From Plazaster borealis (taxonomy: Eukaryota; Echinodermata; Asteroidea; Forcipulatida; Labidiasteridae), in NCBI GenBank assembly GCA_021014325.1, contig CM037475.1:2263001-2327000 (forward strand): DNA of 64,000 nt, in the 5' to 3' direction. Shown piece by piece: positions 34,449-46,600 of this stretch. Under the pieces are notes generated by a model. It had not been told where the DNA came from, did no database searches, and saw nothing but the letters and a program-made list of their open reading frames with translations. Position 1 is the stretch's first letter; every line of letters begins with the position of its first letter. The position numbers were made by a program, and so were the translations under genes.

Positions 34449-35264
34449 AAGGATTTGGTATTTTTTGTAAAGCTTGTGCTGGTGGATTCAGTTCCATTTT
34501 TCGGCTCTGGACATGCAAGGAAAGAGGAACATACATCCGTAGGCTGAACTCAATCCTCTATGAATGGACCTACTTATCGGAAGTGGGGAATGTTTGAGCG
34601 TATTTCTTTCCCCATGATAACATTTCCTTCCTCCTCTTCCTCCACTTCCTCCATTGATTGGTCCAGCGTATTTACAATGAAATGTTTTGTTTTACTTTTA
34701 AAAAGTGCATTTCTAATTCTAAGCTTACAATGATCGTAATAATATCGGTGGAAAGCTGATTAATAGTCTAAATTGTATAAATCAAACCAGTTCCAAGCCT
34801 TCAGAGGGATATTTCCACCTAGTGAAGCACTGTCAAAAAGACGAGACCTGCCGCTTGTGAAGGAATCATCTTCATTGCGTTTTTTGGTTCGAGTAAAAAC
34901 CTGCGCGCAAGATGGAAAATTGCTCGCGCAAGTTGTAGGCCTGCCCGGGCAAGTTGCAAATTTGCACGTAAAGGTTTTCAGCTTGCGCGGGTTTCCACAA
35001 AAATGGGTTCAGTTTTATATGCATAATAATATATTTTACAGGTAAGTGGAGGAATTCAAGAAGATGTGTTCATTGAAAACCGTATAGTTGGAGGATGGGA
35101 TTGAACTCCTTAAGTGACATGACTTTATTATTGTTTTGTGCATCAATCAATTCAACAACAATCAATGCAAAAAATTGCATTTTTTTTTAAATTAAAATAA
35201 AAGTGTGTCACTGTATTTTTTTCCTAGAGCTAAATTAAATACATAGTCCAAAACTAAACCTCCC

Positions 35265-35760
35265 CATCCCAATCATAACCACTCCCCTTCCCACCCCTCC
35301 TCCCCTTCCCACTCCTAACCCCTGCCATTCCTAACCTCCCACTCCTAACCCCTCCCACTCCTAACCCCTCCCACTCCTGACAGACCACTCCTAACCCCTC
35401 CCACTCCTAACCCCTCCCACTCCTAACCCCTCCCACTCCTCCCCATCCCACTCCTAACCCCTGCCATTCCTAACCTCCCACTCCTAACCCCTTCCATAAT
35501 CCTAACCCCTTCCATAATCCTAACCCCTCCCACTCCATACCCCTCCCACTCCTTACCCCTCCCACTCCTTACCCCTCCCACTCCTTACCCCTCCCACTCC
35601 TAACCCCTCCCACCCTAACCCCTCCACTCCTAATTAGGCCTACTCCTAATCACTCCCTCCCACCCCCTTCATAGCCCCTCCCACTCCTCTCCCTTCCCAC
35701 TTCTAACCCCTCCCACTTCTAACCCCTCCCACTCCTAACCCCACCCACTACTAACTACTT
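35265..35760. repeat. C-rich minisatellite, CCCACTCCTAACCCCT units
   Basis: About 30 units of roughly 16 bases, with local variants (CCATAATCCTAAC, CCTTACCC). A second block continues at 35868-35972. The C-rich plus strand and G-rich minus strand could form i-motif/G-quadruplex structures. It sits in the TAB1-LYRM1 divergent gap. Confidence 0.9.
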
Positions 35761-35867
35761 AACCTTCTACTTAACCTTCTATTGTTCTCTTGATCTTGGG
35801 AAATTTGCATAGAAATTCTTGTATTTGTAATAAAGCTAGCCGCAAAAACGTGATTATTTTAATGAGA

Positions 35868-35972
35868 TCCCTCACACTCCTACCAACTCCCACTACTAAC
35901 CCCTCCCACTTCTAACCACTTCCACTTTCACTCTTAACTCCTCCCACTACTAACCCCTCCCACTCCACCCAC
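35868..35972. repeat. C-rich minisatellite, second block
   Basis: It has the same CCCACTACTAACCCCT-type units as the main block, separated from it by ~105 bases. The text after each block (TTGTTCTCTTGAT to GTGATCATTTTAATGAGA) is also duplicated, so the array and its right flank were duplicated together. Confidence 0.75.
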
Positions 35973-36199
35973 ACAATTTGTAATATTTGTTCTCTTGATT
36001 TAGGTTAGTTTGCATAGAAATCCTTGTATTTGTAGTATGTAAAGCTATCGCAAAACCGTGATCATTTTAATGAGAGCAATATTTTTCCTGCAAAAACATC
36101 TGATAATTGAGCAATCTTTGGCCATTTCGGCCAACTTCCTTCTGGATTACGTGGATAATCAACCTTTTGTACTTATTCTCCTTTGACCTCTTCCTACAG

Positions 36200-39191
36200 T
36201 GGATGATCCCTTGGATGACACAGTCATGTAATTTCAACAATTTCTCATGGCATTAAGACAGCAGGTACTTGGCTTATATCGCTCACTGCTCCGCACTGCC
36301 AAGACGTGGGAAGCAGCCAGTGGTCTAGTTAACGATACCAAAGATGAGCAGCACTACATCCATGATGAAACATGTACACTATTCAAGAAGAACATGCAGG
36401 TACCAAAAACAAACAAAAAAACAGATTTTAAGATAAAAAGCCACACTAAAGGGACACGTTGCCTTGGTTCGGACGAGTTGGTCTAAAAAAAGCGTTTGTA
36501 ACCGTTTGTTATTAAATGCATATGGTTAGAAAGACGTTATAAAAGTAGAATACCATGATCCACACAAATATGCCTCAAAATTTCGTGGTTTTCCTTTTAC
36601 TTTGCAAACTAACACGGTCGGCCATTTTGTGTAGTCATTAATTTGACTCCACAAAATGGCCGACCGTGTTTGTTCACGATGTAGAAGGAAAACCACGCAA
36701 TTTCGAGACACAATTGTGTGGATCATTGTATTCTACTTTTAAAACATCATTCTAACCATATGCATTTTATAACAAACGATTACAAATGCTTTTTATAGAC
36801 CAACTCGCCCGGTCCAAGGCAACGTGTCCCTTTAAGGCCGTATCCAAATTGGCAGCTTTGGTTATGGCTTTGACTGTTGCTAAGGGTGTTGCTGAGGACG
36901 TTCAACGCATGGTGATAAGGTGGAAATCTAGTTGTAGCCATAGCTGTAGGTGCCAGTTCGGAGTCTGCGAACACGGCCTAACTCAAAGTTTTAGCCAGGA
37001 TTTGGTAAAAGGGTGTCAAAATTTGCTGGAAATTTAAAAACTGGGTGTCCAAATTGTTCACTTTCAATACATTAAATACATGTAAATAATGACAGATAAA
37101 ACAGGGTGTCCAAATTTAAAACAGGGTGTCCAAAAGACACCCAGACACCCCTCTGGCTAACACTATGGTCTAACTGTAAATGCTTTATGATACAGCTTTG
37201 TCAAGTTCCCTTTTCGTAGTCCCATTTGTAATTAGGGATTCTCTTTACCGATAAAGGAACAGAGAACCGGACTGTTTTCCTTCAAGCCTCATTTTAGTTT
37301 TTATCATCACTTCATCATATCATTTACTTCCTCCATGATCAATTTTAAAGGTGACTGATCCAGAATTGATTAAAATCTATATTCAGGAGGCAGAGACAAG
37401 ATTAGCCATGGGTATGTAAATCACTCAATTTTATGGTAAAATCTTGATTTAAAGGCACTGACACGTTTGGTAATTACTCAAAATATATATTAGCATAAAA
37501 ACTGACTTGGTAACGAGCAACAGAGAGCAGATAGTATAAAACATTGTGAGAAAGGACTCCCTCTGAAGTAACGTAGTTTTTGAGAGAGAGGTAATTTCTC
37601 ACTAAAATAATAAAAACTTCTTGCAAGAAGTTTTTATTCCTATCTGAAAGCACACAAATTTGTACAACAAGGGTGTTTTTTCTTTCATCATTTTCTTGCA
37701 ACTTCGATGACCAATTGAGCCCCAATTTTCACAGGCTTGTTATTTTATGCATATGTTGGGATACACCAAATGAGAACACTGGTCTTTGACAAATACCAAA
37801 TATGTACGATGCTTTTAACTGTTCTGTTTTTTGCAAAAAAACTAGTTAATGGCCTGACATTTCGACCCAAGCAGATTCTTTCTCGAAGGCTAAATGACAA
37901 CACAACACAACACACACAAACTGGTATACAAGTCTAACAGATGCAGTCAAGTGGAAATACAAATATCCTTAACTATCATACCACTCAAAATTTAGTGGTA
38001 AATTTCTTTTAACTCATATGTAAGCAAATTGTTATTTATCTACGATTCAACATATTGCTGCCACGGCGGTAGAATAAATAGCAAGACAATTTCTCAAAGA
38101 ACAAAAATCTACACAGCAAAAGAGATATACACATGGTGTTACCACAAACCGAAGATACATTGAAACCTCACCATGCAATGCCTCAAAACCCACATAAGTT
38201 TGATGTTAAAAATGAAAACATGATGTTCACACCTAGATCACCATTTCTCACCAATTATAATAAATAAATTTTCTTTTCTTTTTACCTACAGCATTACACT
38301 ACAAAAGTCCTTATCCCCGACCGGTAAGTGAGCTAACTAAATAGTAAACTTGTTCAGTAAATTATCATTCTTAAAGGCACTGAACACGTTTGGTAATTGT
38401 CAAAGACCAGTGTTCTCACTTTACATATGCATAAAATAACAAGCCTGTGAAAATTTGGGCTCAATTGGTCATTGAAGTTGCAAGAAAATGATGAAAGAAA
38501 ACACACCTTTGTTGTACAAATTTATGTGCTTTCAGATAGGAATAAAAGGCTTCTTGCAAGAAGTCTTTTATTATTTTAGTGAGAAATTACCTCTTTCTCA
38601 AAAACTACGTTACTTCAGAGGGAGTCGTTTCTCACAATGTTTTATACTATCAACAGCTCTCCGTTGCTCGTTACCAAGTAAGTTTTTATGCTAATATATA
38701 TTTTGAGTCATTACCAAACGTGTACAGTGCCTTTAATGAACCAAAGCAAGATTGCATTAAAGTATGAAAGCCTGCAGGTGCCATCGCATTGACTCTTACC
38801 AAAAAAAAGGTTTGAAAACAAAACAAAAATGCTTATGAAAATAAATTATCGATAGCACAGGGGCTTTCATATTATATTATAGAAACAACAATTTTCAGTG
38901 CCAAACTAAAAACAAACCAAAAACTAAATCCCCTCAAATCAGTGTGGAAATAACCCCCCAAAAATATAAAAATCTGAAAGTTTATTCTGGATGCTGTTCC
39001 TATTTCATTAGTTACCAGTGAGTGAGACTCTAAATAGGTTTTAAGTTTAAAATGTTCCATGATTTCTTTTTGATCAGGTGAATATCCCACCGATGGGTCT
39101 TCCAAAGTCTGTAAGTAAAGGGAAGAAGGCACAAGACAGGCTGAGACAGCAAGCCAAGCCTGTGTATCTACAATCTCATGATGAATCCTGA
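36200..39191 (+). CDS. LYRM1: LYRM1: LYR-motif protein, complete, 4 coding exons
   Basis: Coding exons are 36247-36399, 37351-37411, 38292-38323 and 39078-39191, all GT-AG and in phase, giving 119 aa (human 122). The 5' UTR part of exon 1 starts after an acceptor at 36199. The Complex1_LYR signature [10 protein letters not shown] lies at residues 9-18. The LYRM1-specific core HYKSPYPRP and the C-terminal [10 protein letters not shown] match the vertebrate protein closely. LYR proteins are small three-helix adaptors; most act with the mitochondrial acyl-carrier protein, and LYRM1 has been linked to mitochondrial function and adipocytes in mammals. An upstream ATG at 36203 opens an 18-codon frame whose stop (36254-36256) overlaps the real start, which may lower translation. 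Intron 1 consists almost wholly of three abutting foldback elements, and a fourth begins 5 bases after the stop codon. Confidence 0.95.
36203..36256 (+). promoter_or_regulatory. Upstream ORF overlapping the LYRM1 start
   Basis: ATG at 36203 opens 17 sense codons and ends at TAA 36254-36256, ten bases into the LYRM1 frame. If the 36200 exon start is correct, this ATG lies only a few bases after the splice junction. Confidence 0.4.
36447..36835. mobile_element. TTAA foldback family H: near-continuous 390-bp hairpin
   Basis: The two arms of ~190 bp are about 85-90% identical as inverted copies, meeting at ATTAATTTG around 36638. The ends are CTAAAGGGACACGTTGCC and GGCAACGTGTCCCTTTAA. The loop-proximal arm contains ACACGGTCGGCCATTTTGTG. 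It is transcribed within LYRM1 intron 1 and would fold into a long duplex. Confidence 0.9.
36836..36981. mobile_element. Foldback family J, copy 2
   Basis: It starts directly at the right end of the H hairpin (TTTAAGGCCGTATCC), with arms GGCAGCTTTGG/AGTTCGGAG as in copies at 24590 and 57667. Confidence 0.7.
36984..37170 (-). mobile_element. Repeat family K, copy 2
   Basis: Reverse complement of the 31938 copy, including the doubled AAAACAGGGTGTCCAAA and the terminal CCTCTGGCTAACACTATGG. Confidence 0.75.
37449..37818 (-). mobile_element. TTAA foldback element, subfamily A, copy 4
   Basis: In LYRM1 intron 2, starting 38 bases after the exon 2 donor. The central CTTCTTGCAAGAAG is intact. Confidence 0.9.
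38043..38172 (-). mobile_element. Penelope-like element remnant, copy 1
   Basis: It shares GGTAGAATAAATAGCAAGAC and CACCATGCAATGCCTCAA with longer copies at 45230, 55438 and 62862. Assignment to Penelope-like retroelements is tentative. Confidence 0.4.
38371..38736 (+). mobile_element. TTAA foldback element, subfamily A, copy 5
   Basis: In LYRM1 intron 3, in transcript orientation. It carries the donor-like ACCAAGTAAGT near 38677. Confidence 0.9.
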
Positions 39192-39196
39192 TGTGT

Positions 39197-39573
39197 TTAA
39201 AGGCACTGAACACGTTTGGTTATTGTCAAAGACCAGTGTTCTCACTTGGTGTATCCCAACATATGCATAAAATAACAAGCCTGTGAAAATTTGGGCTCAG
39301 TTGGTCATCGAAGTTGCAAGAAAATGATGAAAGAAAAAAAAACACCCTTGTTGTGCAAATTTGTGTGCTTTCAGATAGGAATAAAAACTTCTTGCAAGAA
39401 GTTTTTATTATTTTAGTGAGAAATTACCTCTTTCTCAAAAACTACGTTACTTCAGAGGGAGTCGTTTCCTACAATGTTTTATACTATCAACAGCTCTCCG
39501 TTGCTTGTTACTAAATAAGTTTTTATGCTAATATTTGTTTTGAGTCATTACCAAACGTGTACGATACATTTAA
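39197..39573 (+). mobile_element. TTAA foldback element, subfamily A, copy 6 (in LYRM1 3' UTR)
   Basis: The left TTAA starts 5 bases after the LYRM1 stop codon. Unless polyadenylation is extremely early, the whole element is part of the mature 3' UTR. Confidence 0.9.
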
Positions 39574-39657
39574 ACCACCATCAGTGGCAAGTTCCCTGTG
39601 TACAATAGCAGTTTACAGCGTTTCTCTTGATCCTAAGAGGGACCAGACTGATATTTC

Positions 39658-39831
39658 CAGGCCTGGAATTTTATCTTCAAGAGGGCAAGGCCATTTTCAT
39701 TTAGCAAAAGCCACTTCCATTGGGAAAATCTTAAAGTATATGGGGAAACTTTTGAAGGGGCACCAAGGCCAAGACCGGGGGCAACAGAGGCCTTGGCCTC
39801 CGTGGCCTCTGCGTAATTCCAGACCTGTCAT
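39658..39831 (+). mobile_element. MITE family L, copy 2
   Basis: The inverted ends AGGCCTGGAATTT and AATTCCAGACCTG enclose a body about 85% like the copy at 26331. Confidence 0.75.
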
Positions 39832-39865
39832 TGGCTATAAAACCAATTCACCTGTCATCACCCAC

Positions 39866-39871
39866 AATAAA
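39866..39871 (+). terminator. Candidate LYRM1 polyadenylation signal (AATAAA)
   Basis: AATAAA lies 675 bases after the stop codon and is followed by a G/T-rich stretch (TTTTGGTTGTGT). Another AATAAA at 40141-40146 is an alternative. Confidence 0.4.
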
Positions 39872-40156
39872 TTTTGGTTGTGTCATTCGGGAGTGTGCAG
39901 TGTGCAGTGTGCATTGTAGGCTTCGCATGCATGTTTAGATGTCATATCTTTCCGTACAATTTGACTCTAAAAATGACAAACCATTGTTTAGACAGACTAG
40001 CCATGTGTGATGTCACTGCAAAAGGTCTAATTTACCTTGAACAACACAACTTTTGGGAGAAGTGCAAGTTTTACGATGCTGAGCTAAGATTGTGTGTGAT
40101 TTAAACTTGAGTTACAAAATTTTCATAAGTTTCTTATTGGAATAAATGTACAGTAT

Positions 40157-40480
40157 CTAAAGGTATTACAGAATTGGTATTTAAGGATAAAAAACAACAT
40201 TGTTTAATTCCAGTCTGAAAGCTTACTGATTATGAAGTTCATACTAGAACCTTTTTTTTCTGTGAAATATTTCCCTCTGAAATGAAGTCATATTCGAGAA
40301 AACAAAATAAGAAATAAAAAAATGTAACAGCTGATTTTCAAGCTGAAAATGCGCATGGTTTTTCACTATTTTCCTGGATTAATCCCAAATTTTCACCGGT
40401 TTGTTACTTCATAATTATGGTTGATGAACACTGTCTGCGACTATTTTGTCAGCTTTACCAATCCTGTATAATACCTTTAA
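40157..40480 (+). mobile_element. TTAA foldback element, subfamily E, copy 3
   Basis: Shorter E copy (324 bp) with CTAAAGGTATTACAGAA at the left and CCTGTATAATACCTTTAA at the right. Confidence 0.8.
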
Positions 40481-41313
40481 ACTAGTTGATGCATTAGCTA
40501 AATTTTATAGTTTGTTTATAATTATTTGTTTACTTCGTACATTACTTGTTAAGTTGCCTGTAATTCTCTAAAGTAATTTTTTTTCTTTTCTTCTTACAAC
40601 AAACATTGTTAACATTTAATGCTTTTCCGAACTAGAGGTCCACATACCACACCCCTGTACAGTCAATCCTTGCTATAAAGAGCATGTTATAAAGATGTAC
40701 TGCTCATAAAGAGTACATTCTGAAGTCCTAAATCTCATTTCTGCTTTGTGTATCTTTGTTTTGCTGTCCTCTTATAACAGTGTTCCTGTTGTAAAAGGTA
40801 ATTTGGCCAGTCACAGTGATCTTGTTATAACGAGAGTCGACTGTAGTGCTTTATTATACATCAGTGTAAGGCAAAAACTAAAAGCTTGTTGAAAATTATT
40901 TTATTTCCTCATTTAATTGCATGAGTCACAATTTATTGAAAATGTCCAACAAGAAAGGGCTGGTTCAGACAGGGTTGACAGTTTGCATTGTATAAAAGAA
41001 AAACCAAACTTAAATGAAATAAAAATAAAGCAGTTTGGTAAACTGTCATATCTTGAAAATCTAATGAATTTGAGTTGTGCTTTGTTTAATTTCTATTTTA
41101 CAGCAAGTTGATTTCATGTTATGAGAATAAAATACAGAACTATGTTGCATCTGGAATGATTCCAATGTCGATGTCATTGAACAAAAATAACACCAGCACT
41201 AATGACGTCACTTTTGCTCGAAATATCCGTATGTCAGACGAACTTGCCACCACTAGCTCTTAACACGATCAGCCCTTCGGTGCGCCAGACCGCTTTAGTA
41301 CATTTGAGTAATC
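40481..41313. other. LYRM1-DNAH3 intergenic stretch, no gene seen
   Basis: A+T-rich, no acceptable exons. The segment ATAAAGAGTACATTC to TTATAACGAGAGTCGACTG (about 40675-40850) looks like a decayed repeat. Confidence 0.4.
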
Positions 41314-41687
41314 TTAAAAGCACTCTACACGTTTGGTAATTACTCAAAATATTTATTAGCGTAAAAACTGACTTGGTAACAAGCAACAGAGAGCTGTTGA
41401 TAGTATAAAACATTGTGAGAAACGACTCCCTCTGAAGTAACGTAGTTTTTGAGAAAGAGGTAATCACTGAAATAATAAAATACTTCTTGCAAGAAGCCTT
41501 TTATTTCTATGTGAAAAGCACACAAATTTGTACAATGAGGGTGTTTTTTCTTTCCTCATTTTCTTGCAACTTCGATGAGCAATTGAGCCCAAATTTTGTA
41601 CAGGCTTGTTATTTTATGCATATGTTAGGATACACCAAGTGAGAACACTGGTCTTTGATAATTACCAAACATGTTCAGTGCCTTTAA
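41314..41687 (-). mobile_element. TTAA foldback element, subfamily A, copy 7
   Basis: Bounded by TTAA. The central palindrome is degraded on one side (CTTCTTGCAAGAAGCC). Confidence 0.88.
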
Positions 41688-43601
41688 AGCTTGGACATGT
41701 AGGCCTATGCGTGCGTACATCAGTGGAGCTTGACATGTCAGAGACCCGGGTACTGAGCTTATATTTTTAATTTAGTGCGGAGTACCATTGAGTCATATCT
41801 TGGCAATTTAATGAATTTGAGTTTTGCTTTGTGCTAGCAATGTGAATTTTGATTTCATGTTATTTAACAAAATGTCATCCAACCTTTGGACCCCCCCCCC
41901 CCCCCCCGCACTCCTCAACACACACACAATCACTACCCCAGAAAAATATCAAATAAAATTCGGTTTGATTTTCCCTTTAATTTTGACATAAACCGATTTC
42001 AATCAAAATGTTTGCTTCTTTAAGGAGATTTCCAGTCCCTTTTGATATTTCCCCTCTTTTAAAGGAGATGCTGCCCCGCCCCCGCCATCCATCCAGGCAT
42101 CATTAATGCTCGAGTACTGTGGAATCGATTTTGTGTTAGTTGCATGGGTGTCGATACTATCTTTATATTGATGGACTGGTACCTGAAAGAATGCGTGTTT
42201 ACTGATATGCAACAATTATACATGTACCTGACTATTTGCCATTCACTGTATGCATAGCAACAAGATTGCCCGGATGTTAAACGAAGAAACGCTCGCCATT
42301 TTTAGGTAGTGGAATAAACTTTGCACATCGCGACATTGTGAGTTAGTAAACTTTTCTTTAAAATATATCTCTGGTGCTGCGATGCTATCCATACTACTTC
42401 CATCATAAAGGACGATGTCAGGACTTCATGTAAGAAATTATGGTAGCTGTTTTATAATTTGTTGTGTGGGGAAAACGGGATATGAATTATGTTTTTTTTA
42501 GTGTTTACGTCTGTCGTTTGATCAATGTCCGATCAGACAACTTATTCAACGTCAAGCAGTCAGTTGGCACAAGCGATCCTAATTCATTGGCACTTTGCAG
42601 ACTGTCCTTATACGGGGTAGGCCTACTGCACTGGTCCTAACTAAGGGCATTGATTTTAATTAAAGCATAAGTGTTTGAGTGGGTGATCTGGTGATGCGTG
42701 TGTGACTGTGGTGTGAGTGGGAATATTCTGAATCTGAATTAATATAAAGAAATAAAGTCTGCAAGCGCATCCCATACAATACACCACATAAATTATGGAA
42801 AGATCACACCAACCTTTTTAAAGAAGACAACAAACAAAGATAGAAATACAATTCATACTTATGATACTCTAGCCTTGGTGATTAACAGATAACCCACCCA
42901 TGCATTGATGAATTGAAGGGGGTCCTCGTTTCAAATTCATTTTGTTTGACTTTATCAAAGTCAAAGTCAAAGAGGAAAGGGGTGGGGATGGGGAAATAGA
43001 TAATCATGTCCAAGCAAATATGCCAGATAATGTCCAAATGTAAAAAAAAAAACACTTTCGGGTCCAGTAACTCGAATTAGGAGGGGGGGGATTATTAAAT
43101 TAACGTAGGGACAATTTTTTCAGGGAATGACGGTTGTTTCACCCTACGACTTGTTATGAAATGGATGGGGTCAAATATTCTTGGTATGAAGTGACTAGTT
43201 GCAATAATCATAACCTCCATCCTCCTAATTGTTTAATGTACCGCAATCAAGGTCCTTGCCAACGACTATTCATTGAATATAGTTGTGATGATCTTTACAA
43301 TGATTATTATATAAATTATAATACAATAACATTCTCAAAATTGCAGATTAGTTTTGTGGACATTATGATTTTGTGAAAGTCTCGCAGAATGACTTTCAGG
43401 ATATTTATTAAAATAGTAAAATAGTTGAGTGTCAAGCTAGAAAATCTTCAGTTAGGATTTGCATTTAAAATAAGAACTGTTGCTGTGGTTTCCAACAAGT
43501 TGTGAATAAAATCTTATACAACTTTTGAAAGGACAAGAGTTTGACAACAGATTATTTCATAAATAATTTTGAATTTCCCTCTCCATTCTTTTTTTCCTCA
43601 G
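41688..43601. other. Presumed DNAH3 5' region, no coding sequence seen
   Basis: A 17-base C run lies at about 41891-41907. A donor-like CTTCAT|gtaaga at 42431 could end a DNAH3 5' UTR exon that splices to the acceptor at 43601; this is unproven. No TATA box or clear ciliary X-box was found. Confidence 0.35.
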
Positions 43602-46600
43602 AGCTTCCTGTTGCATCAAAAGTTTATTCAAAAATTAAACTAGAATAAGAAAGGCACCATGGATCGAGCAAGGGTAACTATTATTTTTTACAATTATAAA
43701 ATTTCAATATACAAAATCATCTGTTTTGTTTTGAAGGAAGGGTCATAGACTGGTTTTTGTCAATGTAAAGCTGATTTATAGGCCAAATTATCAAGAAAGA
43801 TACAATATAAGTCACCTGTGAAAGTTTCAGCTGAATATAGTGTCTACTTGTTGAGAAAACAGCAAAAAACTGTCTCTGTATTTTCACAAGAATGTCAAAC
43901 CTGACCATGTTTAGCGAGGACAGTGGGTACCAACCTCATCTCTGGCAACAGCATTCGCGAATGGACACCACGGATTGAGAAATCTGAGAAAGGATTCATG
44001 CATGAATCGTTTCTCAGATTCAAATGTTTTTTATGAGAAAAATTATCCCAACCATATAACTTTGAAGGGAATCCTTTCTCAAAACAGCTGCAGTGCTTTT
44101 CACCAAGTAAGTTTTTATGATCTTTAATTGTTGGATTATACCAATCTATGACCCTATCTTTAAGTTCTTAGACCTTTTCTCTGATATCACTTAAAAACCT
44201 TGAAGTACTTTGGATTTAAATAGAACTCATTTGAATAAAAGTGACAAGTATTCAAATGTAACCAACTTTTCAAACCATTTTGTTAAAGGTATTGTACACG
44301 TTTGGTAATGACTCAAAACAAATATTAGCATAAAAATTACTTGGTAACAAGCAACGGAGAGCTGTTGATAATATAAAGCATTGTTTGAAACGACTCCCTC
44401 TGAAGTAACGTAGTTTTTGAGAAAGAGGTAATTTCTCACTAAAATAATAAAAACTTCTTGCAAGAAGCCTTTTATTCCTATCTGAAAGCACACAAATTTG
44501 TACAACAAGGGTGTTTTTTCTTTCATCATTTTCTTGCAACTTCGATGACCAATTGAGCCCAAATTTTGTACAGGCTTGTTATTTTATGCATATGTTGGGA
44601 TACACCAAGTGAGAACACTGGTCTTTGATAATTACCAAACGTGTACAGTGCCTTTAAATGTATTTAACTAAGTCATTTTAAGATACTTTTTTTCTTCCTC
44701 TCTTTTAAATCATTTACAAATGTTGATAGATTATATTTAATTGCTATACTTTTTAAAAATTCAAATACTCAGATAACTGGGACACCTCTGCTGAGTTGCA
44801 GCCAGACTCGGGGTTTACCAGGTCTTCCCCCTTTGCCTCAAGATGTCGCTAAGAATCCATCGGATCTTTACCAGGTAACGTCAAAATCAGAAGTATTTTT
44901 CTAGAGAGTTAGAACACCATTATAACCATATCTCAAAAGAATTTGAAGATCAAAGAAGATATGGTGGCATTGCAAACTTCAATGATTGTATTGCCTCCGG
45001 GCAAGGTGTAAAATAAAATTAAAAAACATTCCTTTTCTGTTTTCCAAACAAGCTTTTTCAAAATGAGTTCCAAGAAATAAAAGTTACTTTGTGTAATAGT
45101 TTTCTTCAAATGTACACCTTCACTATCACACCAGTGACAGAGTAACATACATTTGTTTGGGATTTAGGTGTGCTTAGTTTTTAAAACAAGGAAGGTATTC
45201 GTAGCACTTTAAGACAAAATAAAAAAAATATAAATGAAAACCTGCATGAGCTTTCGTAGCAACAACTACTTCATCAGATGCAATGAAGGGGACAAGCAAA
45301 GTACATTAGTCTGCAAAATTCAAGAAAGTTCCGGGTGAACAAGTCCAATGTCAAGGTACACGAAGGTGGAGCAGTCTCCTGACGATGACTAGAGCAGGCT
45401 AGTCAAATCGTTGAGACAATTAATAACTCAATCCACAGTAGTGAATTAATAACGAGAAGTCTCTCGATCCACTAAAGCGAAAGTAGTAGTCCCGGCCGAT
45501 TTCCTACCTCCCCAGGTAGTACTTAATAAGCAGGACAGTTCTTTTCAGAACTAAAGTAGTGTCCTAAATTCAAAAATCAACTCCGCGGCAGTAGAATAAA
45601 TAGCAAGACAAGTTATCAAGAACAGAATCTTTACAACAAAGTAGCAAACTGAATATACGGTGAAGTCCTTGATCTATGCTGTTCGGGTAATTTTTTTTAA
45701 AAACAACGGTCATCCTTCAATCTTTTCTGCTTTGCGTTCCCTTTATTTTTAAAACGATTTTGGGTAGAACAAAGACAAATTAAGTAGAGCGGGATTTGAA
45801 CCAATGGCCTCCGGTTTAACGTGCTGGGGCTCTACCGACTGAGCTATCTAGCCCTGTGTTGGTGGTCTCCCTATGTTGCCTCCCTATTTTTAACAAGCTC
45901 TTTTAGAGTTAATATTGACGACCAAGTCCACCACGGAGTAACAAGTTTTTGGTTTTGTTTTTGTGACGTAGATCGTTCTGAAACACAGTGAGCATCCACC
46001 AATCATGCAAGGCATGTCATGGACCCTAGCCGCACCATTCAAAGAGCAGAAGTACAGCCGCACTCCCAGCGAATCGATAGCTAATAACTACACCCCCTCA
46101 GCCAACAAGCTGAATATCAAATCACTACCCAGGAGCAACCTAGCTAGATCAATCACACAGCCAAGCATGACCAGAAAGAGAAGTCATTCACGTATCCTTT
46201 GTGACTATATATATATATCAAAACATATATCCAGGCAATGATTTCGTCCAGTAATTTTGGATAAGCTAGAAAAATAGTTGAACTGAACAGGTTTTGGGTT
46301 CGGTTGTGCTACACTAAATGCTAATATTGAGTCGCAAATGATGACTTTTAGAGTAAAAACAGATACAGTTTGTGTTGGAAATTTGCTCTGGCGTGTCGTG
46401 GCCGAGCGGATAAAAACACTGAACTCAAGCTCTGGTGTTTCTGATCAGCAGAGTGTGGGTTCGAATCCCAGTCGTGACACTTGTGTCTTTAAGCAAGGCA
46501 CTTAACCACATGCTTCGTCCTTTGGATGGGACGTTAAGCCATAGGTCTCGTGTGTTGTGTAATGCACGTAAAAGAACCCAGTGCACTTATCGTAAAGAGA

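Noticed and set aside
42240..42260. Possible RFX X-box for the ciliary gene DNAH3
   Set aside because: Only one half-site (AGCAAC) fits; the other half has several mismatches.
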